Part shown: positions 18,216 through 27,202 of the stretch, piece after piece
Position numbering within the stretch: the first letter of the stretch is position 1
How the letters are laid out: every line of letters begins with the position of its first letter
Assembly: GCF_000424145.1 (NCBI RefSeq)
Contig: NZ_AUJI01000009.1
Coordinates: 188,191 to 252,190, forward strand
DNA: 64,000 nt
Direction: 5' to 3'
Origin: Butyrivibrio sp. AC2005
GTDB taxonomy: Bacteria; Bacillota; Clostridia; Lachnospirales; Lachnospiraceae
Made by a program: the position numbers and the translations under genes
The notes under the pieces: generated by a model
The model's database searches: none
What the model was told of the DNA's origin: nothing
What the model saw: the letters and a program-made list of their open reading frames with translations, nothing else

Positions 18216-19496
18216 ATGAGCAATTACAGATTTGAGACATTACAGTTACACGTAGGACAGGAACAGCCGGATCCGGCAACAGATGCAAGAGCAGTTCCGA
18301 TTTACCAGACAACTTCTTATGTATTCAGAAACAGCCAGCACGCAGCCGACAGATTCGGACTTGCTGATGCAGGTAACATATATGGAAGACTTACAAATTC
18401 CACTCAGGATGTTTTGGAAAAGAGAATAGCAGCTCTTGAAGGAGGAAGTGCAGCACTTGCAGTTGCATCAGGAGCAGCAGCTATCACTTATACAATTCAG
18501 GCACTGGCAGCAAACGGTGGGCACATAGTAGCACAGAAGACAATCTATGGTGGAAGCTACAATCTTCTGGCACATACACTTCCTCAGTATGGAGTTAAAA
18601 CCACTTTTGTTGATGCACATAACCTTGCAGAGGTTGAAGGTGCTATCGAGGATAACACAAGAGCAATCTACCTTGAGACATTGGGTAACCCCAACAGTGA
18701 CATCCCGGATATTGACGCGATTGCAGAGATAGCTCATAAACATGGTCTTCCGCTTGTTATTGATAATACCTTCGGAACACCTTATCTCATCAGACCTATC
18801 GAACATGGTGCAGACATCGTTGTTCATTCCGCAACCAAGTTTATCGGAGGACATGGAACAACTCTTGGCGGAATCATCGTTGAGTCAGGTAAGTTCAACT
18901 GGAAGGCAAGCGGAAAGTATCCGAACATTGCTGATCCCAATCCTAGCTATCATGGAGTATCCTTCTATGATGCGGTAGGTCCTGCAGCCTTTGTTACCTA
19001 TATCAGGGCAATTCTTCTTAGAGATACCGGAGCTACAATATCTCCATTCAATGCTTTCCTCCTACTGCAGGGTGTGGAGACATTGTCTCTCCGTCTTGAC
19101 AGACATGCGGAGAATACGAAGAAGGTTGTGGAGTTCCTTAAGAACCACCCTAAAGTCCAGAAGGTTAATCACCCTTCAATCGCTGATCATCCGGATCATG
19201 CACTTTATGAGAAGTACTTCCCCAACGGCGGCGCTTCAATCTTCACATTTGAGATAAAGGGCGGAAAAGACGCTGCGTGGAAGTTCATTGATAACCTTGA
19301 AATCTTTTCACTGCTTGCAAATGTTGCAGACGTAAAGAGCCTGGTTATTCACCCTGCTACAACAACCCACTCACAGTTAAGTGATGAGGAGCTTAAGGAT
19401 CAGGGTATCACACAGAGTACCATCAGACTTTCAATCGGTACCGAGCATGTGGATGATATTATCGCTGATCTGGAAAAAGGTTTTGCGGCTATCTAA
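18216..19496 (+). CDS. metY: O-acetylhomoserine sulfhydrylase (aminocarboxypropyltransferase)
   Basis: A 426-residue PLP enzyme of the Cys/Met metabolism family. It converts O-acetylhomoserine plus sulfide to homocysteine, giving direct sulfhydrylation in methionine synthesis. The signatures are the N-terminal [20 protein letters not shown], the active-site lysine region [11 protein letters not shown] near residue 210, and the C-terminal [10 protein letters not shown]. The length fits the MetY subgroup, which is longer than MetB or MetC. A strong TAGGAGGAG site precedes the ATG. It is monocistronic, with its own promoter and terminator; no SAM or T-box leader is evident in the short 5' region. 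Confidence 0.93.
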   Translation: MSNYRFETLQLHVGQEQPDPATDARAVPIYQTTSYVFRNSQHAADRFGLADAGNIYGRLTNSTQDVLEKRIAALEGGSAALAVASGAAAITYTIQALAANGGHIVAQKTIYGGSYNLLAHTLPQYGVKTTFVDAHNLAEVEGAIEDNTRAIYLETLGNPNSDIPDIDAIAEIAHKHGLPLVIDNTFGTPYLIRPIEHGADIVVHSATKFIGGHGTTLGGIIVESGKFNWKASGKYPNIADPNPSYHGVSFYDAVGPAAFVTYIRAILLRDTGATISPFNAFLLLQGVETLSLRLDRHAENTKKVVEFLKNHPKVQKVNHPSIADHPDHALYEKYFPNGGASIFTFEIKGGKDAAWKFIDNLEIFSLLANVADVKSLVIHPATTTHSQLSDEELKDQGITQSTIRLSIGTEHVDDIIADLEKGFAAI

Positions 19497-19515
19497 ACAA
19501 AAAAACATTTGAAAG

Positions 19516-19555
19516 AAGCAGTCTTAATTCTCATATAGTTTTAAGGCTGCTTTTT
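19516..19555 (+). terminator. Terminator after metY
   Basis: An AAGCAGTCTTAA/TTAAGGCTGCTT stem with one G-T pair and a terminal T run. Confidence 0.9.
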
Positions 19556-19637
19556 CGTTGCGATTTTTTGTGTGCGTTTGCCCGTAGATGCGCGTTTTAT
19601 AATTGCGAAGATATAGCCATTGTAATAAAATATTCAT

Positions 19638-21260
19638 ATGAAACTAAGTGACGTAATGAAAGATTCGAAAATTAAAATTCATGCATCCATCAACGGACAT
19701 GGAATTCTGCTTATCACTAAGGCAGAGATAGGTGTTCGGGATGGTCTTCTTGTGGACTCTCTGACTTACTTTGATGAGGATTTGGTTTTCACTGAGCCTT
19801 CAAAGGTTGTGGCAGTCAATAAGCGTGACGGCAGGTCTTATGAATATGAGGCGAGCAGGATAGCTCCTGTCGAGACCAAGTATGGTAAGTTCCATCTCAT
19901 AAGATGTACGGATGAAGGAAAGATAGTAAATCGCAGACAGGCTGAGAGATATGATATCGACAGACTTGGAGTTATCAGAATCGGTGACAGTAAGGATATC
20001 AGAAATGCTCTTGTCTATGATATTTCCATGAAGGGTATCGCATTCATTCTCGATACCGAAGCTTCTGTGAAAGTTGGGGATCACATTATAGCGTCATTTA
20101 GGTACGATCCTACCTATTTCCATTTTTATGCATGTGAAGCGACAGTAGTACGTGTATTTATGATGAACGGTCAGCCTGCAGTTGGTTGCACTCTTGATGC
20201 AATGGGAGCAGATCTGGTGACTCTTATAAGCAACAAGAAGAAGGAGAAGCTTGGCCTTAAGGTTGATGATATTCTGGCTATTGCAGAATCTCCGGATGAA
20301 AAGATTGCATCAGGTGATAAGATACCCGTTAATTACGTTCCGCAGCTTGCAGTTTCCAAGGATTATGAGAGTAAAAAGCATGAGGGTAAGTGGGAGCTTC
20401 CTGCATCTGAAAAGCCTGCGAAGAAAGAAGCCGCCAGGGCTTCAGCGCCGAAGAGTGGGACATCCGGGTCAAAATATGAGAAGATTGAAGAGGATCCCGA
20501 GCTTCAGCTTATGACACCTGATGAAGCTGCAGATCTTATTCCTGAGAGATCCGAAGCAGAAATTATGCGTGCAAGGGCAGAGCGCGTTGCCAATATAGAT
20601 GATCTGTCGGAAATTGAGGACAGAACACCTCTCGTTGATGCAGATGATCTTGCAGAACTGGAATCAATAGAGGACAGAACACCGGTTAAGGCTAAGAAGC
20701 TAAGACCTCAGAAACCTGAGAATCCTTTGGAGGATCTTAAGAAGGAAAAAGGCGGCGCCAGCAAGACGTCGAAGCAGATGGTGGCAGACCTTGCATCACT
20801 GGAAGGAGCATCCTTCAGACCATCTGAAAAAACAAAGAAGAAGCTCGACTTCATCTCAAAGATAGTTGGGGATAAAAATGAGCTTAAGAATATGATTGAT
20901 TCATCAAATGAGCCTGATTACAGAAGTGCAGCAGGTGTATCCGCTACAAGGACAGGGCATCAGGTCAGATTTGTTGATGCTTATAACAGTAGTATGAGCA
21001 GCAGGCCTGAGCCTAAGGAAGAAAAGCTAGCGTATCCGGGAAAGCCTTCACTCGATGAGAGAAGGATGACAAATGATGTTTCTTCTAAGGGAAGACGAAC
21101 ATCTGCAGGCGGTTTTCCGGATGATTTCGACGGATATTTTAATCAGAACGGCAATGCGGTAGATGAGGGCCTTTTTGCACCAAAGCATGACGATGGCTTT
21201 CTTACACCGGAGCAGATTGCGGATATAATTGAGCTGGAGAGGATTAGTAAGAACGAGTAA
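19638..21260 (+). CDS. PilZ-domain protein with a long disordered C-terminal extension
   Basis: A 540-residue protein. Residues 1-90 form a YcgR-N/PilZN-like beta domain. Residues 95-205 are a PilZ domain with both c-di-GMP-binding motifs: R-x-x-x-R as R100-Q-A-E-R104 and D-x-S-x-x-G as D128-I-S-M-K-G133. Residues 210-540 are Lys/Glu/Ser/Pro-rich and probably disordered, with a repeated IEDRTP motif and a short helical C-terminus. It should therefore sense cyclic-di-GMP in the cytoplasm. No strong ribosome-binding site is visible before the ATG. The stop is 31 bp from the next start, indicating an operon with the large glycosidase-like gene. Confidence 0.8.
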   Translation: MKLSDVMKDSKIKIHASINGHGILLITKAEIGVRDGLLVDSLTYFDEDLVFTEPSKVVAVNKRDGRSYEYEASRIAPVETKYGKFHLIRCTDEGKIVNRRQAERYDIDRLGVIRIGDSKDIRNALVYDISMKGIAFILDTEASVKVGDHIIASFRYDPTYFHFYACEATVVRVFMMNGQPAVGCTLDAMGADLVTLISNKKKEKLGLKVDDILAIAESPDEKIASGDKIPVNYVPQLAVSKDYESKKHEGKWELPASEKPAKKEAARASAPKSGTSGSKYEKIEEDPELQLMTPDEAADLIPERSEAEIMRARAERVANIDDLSEIEDRTPLVDADDLAELESIEDRTPVKAKKLRPQKPENPLEDLKKEKGGASKTSKQMVADLASLEGASFRPSEKTKKKLDFISKIVGDKNELKNMIDSSNEPDYRSAAGVSATRTGHQVRFVDAYNSSMSSRPEPKEEKLAYPGKPSLDERRMTNDVSSKGRRTSAGGFPDDFDGYFNQNGNAVDEGLFAPKHDDGFLTPEQIADIIELERISKNE

Positions 21261-21291
21261 TATATAACATTAAGTTGGGGGAGTTTGACTT

Positions 21292-24063
21292 ATGGGGACA
21301 AGTCATAGAATCCATTTCGGATTTCTTTTTCATGTAAATCTTTATCATGCGAATCTCGGAGATACCAACGATGATAAGGGCTTCGGAAGAGACCTTACCC
21401 GTATACGGGAGATCCTTGATATTTTGTCAAAAGCGAATAACGACGGACAGCCTGTTAAGGCGGCATGGGATTTTGAGAATGATTACACACTTGGAAGAAT
21501 CCTGCCGTCACTTGGTCCTGATGTTATTGAAGGAGTGAAGGCAAGACTTCGCGAAAGAGGAGATGAGCTTTTGCTCTCCGGCAGGCATGCTAACCTTTTC
21601 GCGGGAATGACCGGAAAAGAGCTTGCTTTGGCTCTTCATTATAAATCAAATGAGCTAGGGGAAACGTCCGGTACTCTTCGTACAGAAGGTGATATTTTTT
21701 CGCCATCCATGATAGGAAGGCTGCGTAAGTACGGTGTTAAAACCGTGCTTTTGGGAAACAGTAATGTTGGGCCAAATGCATTGTCTACAGTCTGCAGAGA
21801 GCTTAGAAAATCTTCTTATGAGACCTACAATCCCGCTACATATAGACATGGTAATAATTCAATAACGGTAGTTCCTTACTACACACCTGCTGATTGGATT
21901 GAAGCCGGTTCCATGACAAAGTTCCTCACAGGCCTTCATGAAAAGCAGGTTTCAGGTGAGATTGATGGAGACCTTTTCGTTCTTGCAGGTGCTGATATCA
22001 AAAGTCCCTGGTGGGAGCCTATGGAAATCAGAAGCCTTTTCAGAAAGGCAGCAGGCACAGAGGGACTGGCCGGATTTTTACGGGCGCTTCGTAAGCTTGA
22101 CTTTGTTGCCTATAACACGCCAAGCGGATATTTGAGAGATCATGCTCCGGTAGCGGAAATTACCTTTGCAGGCGATGTGGCTGAGGGCAGAAGCAGTGAT
22201 CTTTCAAGCTATAGTGAGCTTCCCTATGACAGACTTATCTGGACCAGAATTGAGAGAGCAAGACTGGGCAGCAGGATTTACAGTGCGGAGAGGATTTCGG
22301 ACTCTCTGGCTGAGAGAGTAAAAATATTGTCTGCATCAGAGTTTGGACCTTTTTCACCTGCTCCGGCAAAGGAAAGATTCAGTGAGATAGACAGGCTCTC
22401 ACGCAATATTCAGAAGATAGAAAGAAAAGCCATAAATGCTAAAGAGATGTCCATGAGAACCAGTGGACGTCAGAGACTTAACAACAGTGCCATTGGAAAG
22501 CATCTCTATTCAAGAAGAAAGGATGATGAGGAGAGAAATTCTTTCATTATCATGAATCCTTCGGGAAGAAAAACAGTATCCTTCCAGCTTGAAATCAACA
22601 ATGGTCAGTGTCCAAAAATCAGTACACTTGTACTCGAGTGCGATGAGTGCCCGATAGATGCTTACACAGCAGTTGAGATGGGGAAAGAAAACGGGTACGT
22701 TAATTCTGTTTTTGTGGTAATGAAGTTTGCAGAGGCTCAGAGCACCTACAAGATTTATTATCACTTTGACAGATCTGATATTCCGAAGGAGCCCCATAAG
22801 CCGCTCATTGAACTGCGACCTGAGGATCATCCTGTTTTCCATGCGGAGGGTGCTATGAAAAGACTCCTTGAGGCGCAGGGAAAGCTTAAGGCAAAGCCGG
22901 AGCCGGTTAAGGAGCCAAAGAACCCTGCTGTTGCAGAGCGCATAGCAGCGATGAACAGTGCCAAGAGTGCCGGGAAGGCAGCAGCGCTTATTGCAGGAGT
23001 AGAGAGGGACAGTTATGTAATTACAAGCCCCGGACACAGACTTAAGATAGTAGTGGGCGGAACCGGAGCATCAAAGGGAAAAATCCGCGAAGTGTTCTAT
23101 GGTGATGAGAGAATTGGTGATGATACGTTCCTTTCATCCTTTATAAAACACGGCGATGAAATTTCGGAATTCCACTGCGATGAGGTTGGTCCTGCTGAGC
23201 TTGCCGGTAAGGGAGATGGTGTAAAAATATCAGGCTCCATTTACGCAGCTGACGGATCCAAACCGGGAAAGTATACTATGCAGATTATAAAGACCTCTGC
23301 TCTCAAGGGGGTGGACGGGGTGCTTATACACATGGATGTTACTTATCCTGATATGCACAATGCGCCGGCAGCTTCATCATTAAAGGAGATTGCTCCCTTC
23401 CAGATTACACCGCTATACCGCGCAGGTGTATCTGTTGTCAGAAAGAGTTTTACAGGCGATGTGAGTGATTTTCCTGTTTCTGTTTTCGGAAAAGCGGTTA
23501 AGGGCAATGAGAACCTGGAATCCTTTAATCATCAGCTTACAGCGGGAATCGTAGGAACAAAGGGGGCTTTATCCGGAATCCTTCTGGGAATGCCAAGGAC
23601 TGTTCTTGGAGGGCTTGCTGTATGTCCGGGTAGACTTATGACAGACGGAGAGGGACAGCATCTTAGCCTTAATCCATATGGTACCTACGGCCGCAAAAAG
23701 AGGGAGTACCCTTCAAAGAGTGCAGGGATCATGCAGAAGTATGCAGATGCAGCTATTAATGAAAAGCCTGTAAATCCTGCTACCGGTTACAATGGTGTTC
23801 GCGAGAGATTCTGCATGTGTATGACAGCTTTTGGAGGTGCAAGCCCCAGCGAACATATTCTGGCTGAATTGTCTGCTTTTTGTGACGGAGCAGTTATTTG
23901 CGGAGATGAGACAGGTGTGATTCATCCCTTTGAAGGCGACAATGTCAGACTTCCGGCTGAATTTAAGGAAATCGAGGTTAAAGCTGTTAAGAGAGCTGAG
24001 CCTGCTGAGCTTAAGGCAATTAAGGCAGAGCTTTCAAAATTCCTTAATCATCGTCGCAAATAG
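21292..24063 (+). CDS. Large putative glycoside hydrolase-like protein (GH38/GH57-type barrel)
   Basis: A 923-residue protein without signal peptide or membrane helix. The N-terminal 330 residues look like a glycoside hydrolase/deacetylase (beta/alpha)7 barrel: an opening strand with HFGFLFHVNLYHANLGDT, then WDFENDYTLGRILPSL and a helix-rich GVKARLRERGDEL segment ending before GRHANLF. The order recalls GH38 and GH57 enzymes. The C-terminal half is beta-rich, as in GH38 beta-sandwich domains. The assignment rests on fold-like motifs read by eye; catalytic residues and substrate are not certain. It has a GGGGGAG site before the ATG and is coupled to the PilZ gene. A perfect terminator-type hairpin follows. 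Confidence 0.5.
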   Translation: MGTSHRIHFGFLFHVNLYHANLGDTNDDKGFGRDLTRIREILDILSKANNDGQPVKAAWDFENDYTLGRILPSLGPDVIEGVKARLRERGDELLLSGRHANLFAGMTGKELALALHYKSNELGETSGTLRTEGDIFSPSMIGRLRKYGVKTVLLGNSNVGPNALSTVCRELRKSSYETYNPATYRHGNNSITVVPYYTPADWIEAGSMTKFLTGLHEKQVSGEIDGDLFVLAGADIKSPWWEPMEIRSLFRKAAGTEGLAGFLRALRKLDFVAYNTPSGYLRDHAPVAEITFAGDVAEGRSSDLSSYSELPYDRLIWTRIERARLGSRIYSAERISDSLAERVKILSASEFGPFSPAPAKERFSEIDRLSRNIQKIERKAINAKEMSMRTSGRQRLNNSAIGKHLYSRRKDDEERNSFIIMNPSGRKTVSFQLEINNGQCPKISTLVLECDECPIDAYTAVEMGKENGYVNSVFVVMKFAEAQSTYKIYYHFDRSDIPKEPHKPLIELRPEDHPVFHAEGAMKRLLEAQGKLKAKPEPVKEPKNPAVAERIAAMNSAKSAGKAAALIAGVERDSYVITSPGHRLKIVVGGTGASKGKIREVFYGDERIGDDTFLSSFIKHGDEISEFHCDEVGPAELAGKGDGVKISGSIYAADGSKPGKYTMQIIKTSALKGVDGVLIHMDVTYPDMHNAPAASSLKEIAPFQITPLYRAGVSVVRKSFTGDVSDFPVSVFGKAVKGNENLESFNHQLTAGIVGTKGALSGILLGMPRTVLGGLAVCPGRLMTDGEGQHLSLNPYGTYGRKKREYPSKSAGIMQKYADAAINEKPVNPATGYNGVRERFCMCMTAFGGASPSEHILAELSAFCDGAVICGDETGVIHPFEGDNVRLPAEFKEIEVKAVKRAEPAELKAIKAELSKFLNHRRK

Positions 24064-24087
24064 ATGGTATTCATAAATAAAAATCAG

Positions 24088-24117
24088 TTGACGCGCAAGT
24101 GTGTTATTTGATATTGT
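24088..24117 (+). promoter_or_regulatory. Probable glnA promoter
   Basis: TTGACG and TATTGT separated by 18 bp. The predicted start of transcription falls near 24124, at the base of the hairpin described next. Confidence 0.55.
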
Positions 24118-24121
24118 AGAC

Positions 24122-24170
24122 GAAAGGCAAAGGCGCCGTTTCATTTTAGAAGAAGTGCCTTTGCCTTTTT
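24122..24170 (+). promoter_or_regulatory. Leader terminator and overlapping hexaloop hairpin upstream of glnA
   Basis: Two mutually exclusive structures are visible. The terminator pairs AAAGGCAAAGGC (24123-24134) with GCCTTTGCCTTT (24157-24168) and ends in a T run. The alternative hairpin pairs GAAAGGC (24122-24128) with GCC-G-TTTC (24135-24142) around a six-base loop AAAGGC, with A at loop position 1 and G at position 4. Those positions are the conserved ones in ANTAR-protein RNA targets. The gene after glnA encodes an ANTAR protein. Only one such hexaloop is seen, whereas the known motif has two. The element could also simply terminate the upstream operon. Confidence 0.5.
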
Positions 24171-24242
24171 TCTTTTTTCAAAAGAAAACCTATTTAATTA
24201 GATTTTGGTGTCGCTTTTTTGTAGACACAGAAAAGAGGAGAA

Positions 24243-25598
24243 ATGGGCAAGCTAACCAAAAAGGATATTTTTAGAATTGTAAAGGAAGAGGATGTCGCTT
24301 TTATCAGACTTCAGTTTTGCGATATTTTCGGAACACCAAAGAATATAGCAATAACTGCAGGCCAGCTTGAGAGTGCACTTAATAATGATTGCATGTTTGA
24401 CGGCTCTGCAATAGAAGGATTCACCGGCCTTACCGGCGATAAGTTTGAAGAGCTGGAGAGCGATATGTATCTGTATCCTGATTTGGACAGCTTTCAGATA
24501 TATCCCTGGAGACCGCAGAGCGGTAAGGTGGCAAGAATGTTCTGTGATGTTTACACATCTGACAGAAAGCCTTTTTCAGGGGATTCCAGAAATATTCTTA
24601 AAAAGGTTCTTGAGGAAGCAAAGAGCATGGGGCTTATTTTCAAGGCAGATCCCCAGCTTGAGTTTTTCCTGTTTGACCTTGATGATGAGGGACAGCCTAC
24701 AACACAGACTCATGAAAATGCAGGATATTTTGACCTTGCTCCTGCAGATCAGGGTGAGAATGTTCGCCGAGATATCATCATGAACCTTGAGGAGTTGGAT
24801 TTTAATATTACTTCATCTCATCACGAGATTTCTCCTGCGCAGCACGAGATAGAGTTTACAGAAGATGATGCAGCAAGAATGGCTGATATGATAATGACCT
24901 TCAAGATGGCAGTTAAGACAATCGCAAAGCGTCACGGACTCTATGCGACCTTTATGCCCAAGCCTAAGGAAGGTGTGAATGGCTCCGGTATGCATATAAA
25001 TATCCTGTGTGAGGATGAGGAAGGCAGGGATGTTTTTGCAGGAAAAGACGGAAAGCTCTCTGAGATTGCCAATCATTTTATTGCGGGTGTCCTTGAGCAT
25101 ATATGCGGAATGACCCTTGTGACAAATCCGCTTGTTAATTCTTATAAGAGACTTGTACCCGGCTACGATGCACCTGTAAATGTCTCATGGTCATCTTCTT
25201 CCACAAACAGAAGTGCTCTTATCAGAATACCCACAATGGCAGGAAGAAATGCAAGAATAGAACTTAGAAATCCGGATGCAGCCTGCAATCCATATCTTGC
25301 ACTGGCACTGATTCTTGCAGCTGGAATGGATGGTATTAAGAGAGAACTCACACCTCCTGCAGAGCTTAAGATCAATTTGAAAAACAAGACTGATGAGGAA
25401 CTTAGAAAAACAAGATTTTCCACTCTTCCTGAAACTTTGGGAGAAGCAATCGAAAGCTATAAGAAGGATAAGTTTGTAAAGAGTGTACTTGGGGAAGCTG
25501 TTTTCAACAGATATCTTGATGCCAAGCGCAGCGAATGGAAGAATTTCCGAACCTGCGTAACCCAGTGGGAAATTAGGGAGTATCTGAACAAGCAGTAA
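24243..25598 (+). CDS. glnA: Glutamine synthetase type I
   Basis: A 451-residue GSI enzyme that makes glutamine from glutamate, ammonium and ATP. Characteristic segments are the beta-grasp N-terminus with FCDIFGTPKNI, the latch MFDGSAIEGF, the metal-binding NITSSHHEISPAQHEI, the ATP-binding KPKEGVNGSGMHIN and the RIELRNPDAACNPYLAL substrate loop. The length matches the short, non-adenylylated GSI-alpha form of Firmicutes. An AGAGGAG site precedes the ATG. The gene follows a structured leader and is followed by an ANTAR regulator. Its last codons are the first unit of a 36-bp tandem repeat. Confidence 0.96.
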   Translation: MGKLTKKDIFRIVKEEDVAFIRLQFCDIFGTPKNIAITAGQLESALNNDCMFDGSAIEGFTGLTGDKFEELESDMYLYPDLDSFQIYPWRPQSGKVARMFCDVYTSDRKPFSGDSRNILKKVLEEAKSMGLIFKADPQLEFFLFDLDDEGQPTTQTHENAGYFDLAPADQGENVRRDIIMNLEELDFNITSSHHEISPAQHEIEFTEDDAARMADMIMTFKMAVKTIAKRHGLYATFMPKPKEGVNGSGMHINILCEDEEGRDVFAGKDGKLSEIANHFIAGVLEHICGMTLVTNPLVNSYKRLVPGYDAPVNVSWSSSSTNRSALIRIPTMAGRNARIELRNPDAACNPYLALALILAAGMDGIKRELTPPAELKINLKNKTDEELRKTRFSTLPETLGEAIESYKKDKFVKSVLGEAVFNRYLDAKRSEWKNFRTCVTQWEIREYLNKQ

Positions 25599-25848
25599 AA
25601 CTGAGCATTCAGGTAATACTGGAACAAGCAGTAAAACTGAGCATTCAGGTAATACTGGAACAAGCAGTAAAACTGAGCATTCAGGTAATACTGGAACAAG
25701 CAGTAAAACTGAGCATTCAGGTAATACTGGAACAAGCAGTAAAACTGAGCATTTAGGGAATACTGGAACAAGCAGTAAAACTGAGCATTCAGGGAATACT
25801 GGAACAAGCAGTAAAACTGAGCGTTCAGGGAATACTGGAACAAGCAGT
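25587..25848 (+). repeat. 36-bp tandem repeats starting in the last codons of glnA
   Basis: Seven full units beginning at 25587, 25623, 25659, 25695, 25731, 25767 and 25803, plus a partial eighth at 25839, each begin AACAAGCAGTAAAACTGAGC. The first unit contains the glnA codons for N-K-Q and its stop; the others are non-coding copies. Units 6 and 7 carry a few substitutions. There are no unique spacers between units. Confidence 0.97.
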
Positions 25849-25902
25849 TATAAACTCAGTAAGTAGGAATTGTCTAATAAGAAAGTTAGAGTCAATCATA
25901 AT

Positions 25903-25954
25903 ATAAAGCCTTCCCCCTGGGGGGGAAGGTGTCAGCGAAGCTGACGGATGAGGG
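25903..25954. repeat. REP-like double-hairpin element, copy 1
   Basis: The element has a conserved ATAAAGCC start, a hairpin CCTTCCCCC/GGGGGAAGG, a second hairpin GTCAGC-GAA-GCTGAC and a conserved GGATGAGG end. It matches 41935-41985. It sits directly before the ribosome-binding site of the ANTAR gene. Similar CCTTCCCC-type elements are widespread in Firmicute genomes. Confidence 0.85.
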
Positions 25955-25972
25955 GCTCGGGGAAGTGCCAGC

Positions 25973-26524
25973 TTGCAAAACATTATCGTTGCGTTCGCGA
26001 AGCAGACGGATGCGCAGAATTTCAAAAGCATATTGATGCGTGGCGGCTTTGAAATAGCCAGCATTTGCTCAACCGGTGCCCAGGTTCTCACTGCAATGGA
26101 GAACCTGGGTAGCGGCGTGGTCATTTGCGGCTCAAGACTGGGTGACATGCTGTGCACTGAGCTTGCGGGTGATATGCCAGAGTATTTCACCATGCTATTG
26201 GTTGCAAGCCCGGTAAAGGCTGATGAGCTTCCTCTCCACGATCATGAAAATATTGTGTATCTTCCTACTCCTCTTAAAAAGGATGATCTGTTTTCAACCC
26301 TTTCCATGATGGTTGAGGGTGTTCAGCTCAGACGTAAAAAGATTAAGGAAAAGCGCAGATTCAGAAGCATTGAGGATCAGAAAATAATAGACAGTGCCAA
26401 GGCTATTCTCATGGAACGTCACAATATGACTGAGCCCGAGGCACACAAATATCTTCAGAAATGCTCCATGGATTCCGGCACATCTCTTCTTGAAACCGCG
26501 GAGATGGTTTTATCTATTAAATAA
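25973..26524 (+). CDS. ANTAR-domain RNA-binding regulator with a degenerate receiver domain
   Basis: A 183-residue protein. Residues 1-115 are receiver-like, but the usual phospho-acceptor strand is replaced by VVICGSRLGDM, so phosphorylation is unlikely. A coiled-coil linker of Arg/Lys/Glu follows, then an ANTAR three-helix domain at about 128-181 (KIIDSAKAILMERHNMTEPE onwards). ANTAR proteins bind paired hexaloop RNA hairpins and prevent transcription termination, often in nitrogen metabolism; clostridial relatives are encoded next to glnA. The start is TTG at 25973, the only initiator in frame, with GGGGAAG 7 nt upstream. It probably acts on the glnA leader (inference). Confidence 0.85.
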   Translation: MQNIIVAFAKQTDAQNFKSILMRGGFEIASICSTGAQVLTAMENLGSGVVICGSRLGDMLCTELAGDMPEYFTMLLVASPVKADELPLHDHENIVYLPTPLKKDDLFSTLSMMVEGVQLRRKKIKEKRRFRSIEDQKIIDSAKAILMERHNMTEPEAHKYLQKCSMDSGTSLLETAEMVLSIK

Positions 26525-26582
26525 TCACGTGCCCCGTTTTCTGTGATATAATTAAATATATCTTCAGAAACGGAGGCTTGTT

Positions 26583-27092
26583 ATGAACAACAGAGTTTTT
26601 CACGTAGATCACCAGATAGCAAGTAAAAATGTAGAGGATTCTGTCACTGAGTGGACAAGAGTCGTAAAATATGATGAGATCAACGGTTATGAGCGTCTCT
26701 TCGGTGGGGAGCTGATGAGCTGGATTGACCAGGTTGCCGGTACAGTTGCGTTAAGACATGCGGGAACCCCGGTTACTACTGCTGCAATTGATAACATGCA
26801 GTTCAAACAGGCTATTAAGCTCAATGATATTGTAGTGATTAAAGGACATATAACGCATGTCGGAACCACTTCCATGGAGGTTCGCGTTGATACTTATGTT
26901 GAAGATCTTAGAACAGGTATGAGACATGTTGTTAACAGAGCATATCTTACAGAAGTCTGTGTAGATGAGGAGGGTAAGCCCACAACCGTACCATATGGAC
27001 TGAATGTCCGCACCGAGTCCGAGAGAGCAGAGTGGCAGGGCGCTGAAAAGAGAATAGAGCTTCGTGCCCAAAGGAGAAGAGAGGGATTTTAA
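26583..27092 (+). CDS. Acyl-CoA thioesterase, hotdog fold (YciA/BACH type)
   Basis: A 169-residue single-hotdog thioesterase. The family signature is visible as NGYERLFGGELMSWIDQVAGTVA, carrying the catalytic region, followed by TAAIDNMQFKQAIKLNDIV. It should hydrolyse acyl-CoA thioesters to free acid and CoA in the cytoplasm; chain-length preference cannot be read from sequence. The Arg/Glu-rich C-terminal tail is typical. A CGGAGG site precedes the ATG. It lies 58 bp after the ANTAR gene and is followed by a strong terminator. Confidence 0.88.
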   Translation: MNNRVFHVDHQIASKNVEDSVTEWTRVVKYDEINGYERLFGGELMSWIDQVAGTVALRHAGTPVTTAAIDNMQFKQAIKLNDIVVIKGHITHVGTTSMEVRVDTYVEDLRTGMRHVVNRAYLTEVCVDEEGKPTTVPYGLNVRTESERAEWQGAEKRIELRAQRRREGF

Positions 27093-27135
27093 GAAAATCT
27101 TAAGTTCACTTTTGGTACTAAAGAAGGTAAAATGG

Positions 27136-27171
27136 TTTCCTACATAAAATTATTTTATGTAGGAAATTTTT
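27136..27171 (+). terminator. Terminator after the thioesterase gene
   Basis: A perfect 15-bp stem TTTCCTACATAAAAT/ATTTTATGTAGGAAA followed by T residues. Confidence 0.9.
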
Positions 27172-27202
27172 ATCTAAACATAGAGGGAAAGTAGTAATAA
27201 TA

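Noticed and set aside
25457..25843. 128-codon minus-strand frame with 12-residue repeats
   Set aside because: It is the reverse complement of the 36-bp repeat array and the end of glnA, has no ribosome-binding site and its periodic product is explained by the DNA repeats.
25587..25848. CRISPR array with 36-bp repeats
   Set aside because: The 36-bp units are directly adjacent with no unique spacers, and there are no cas genes in the window.
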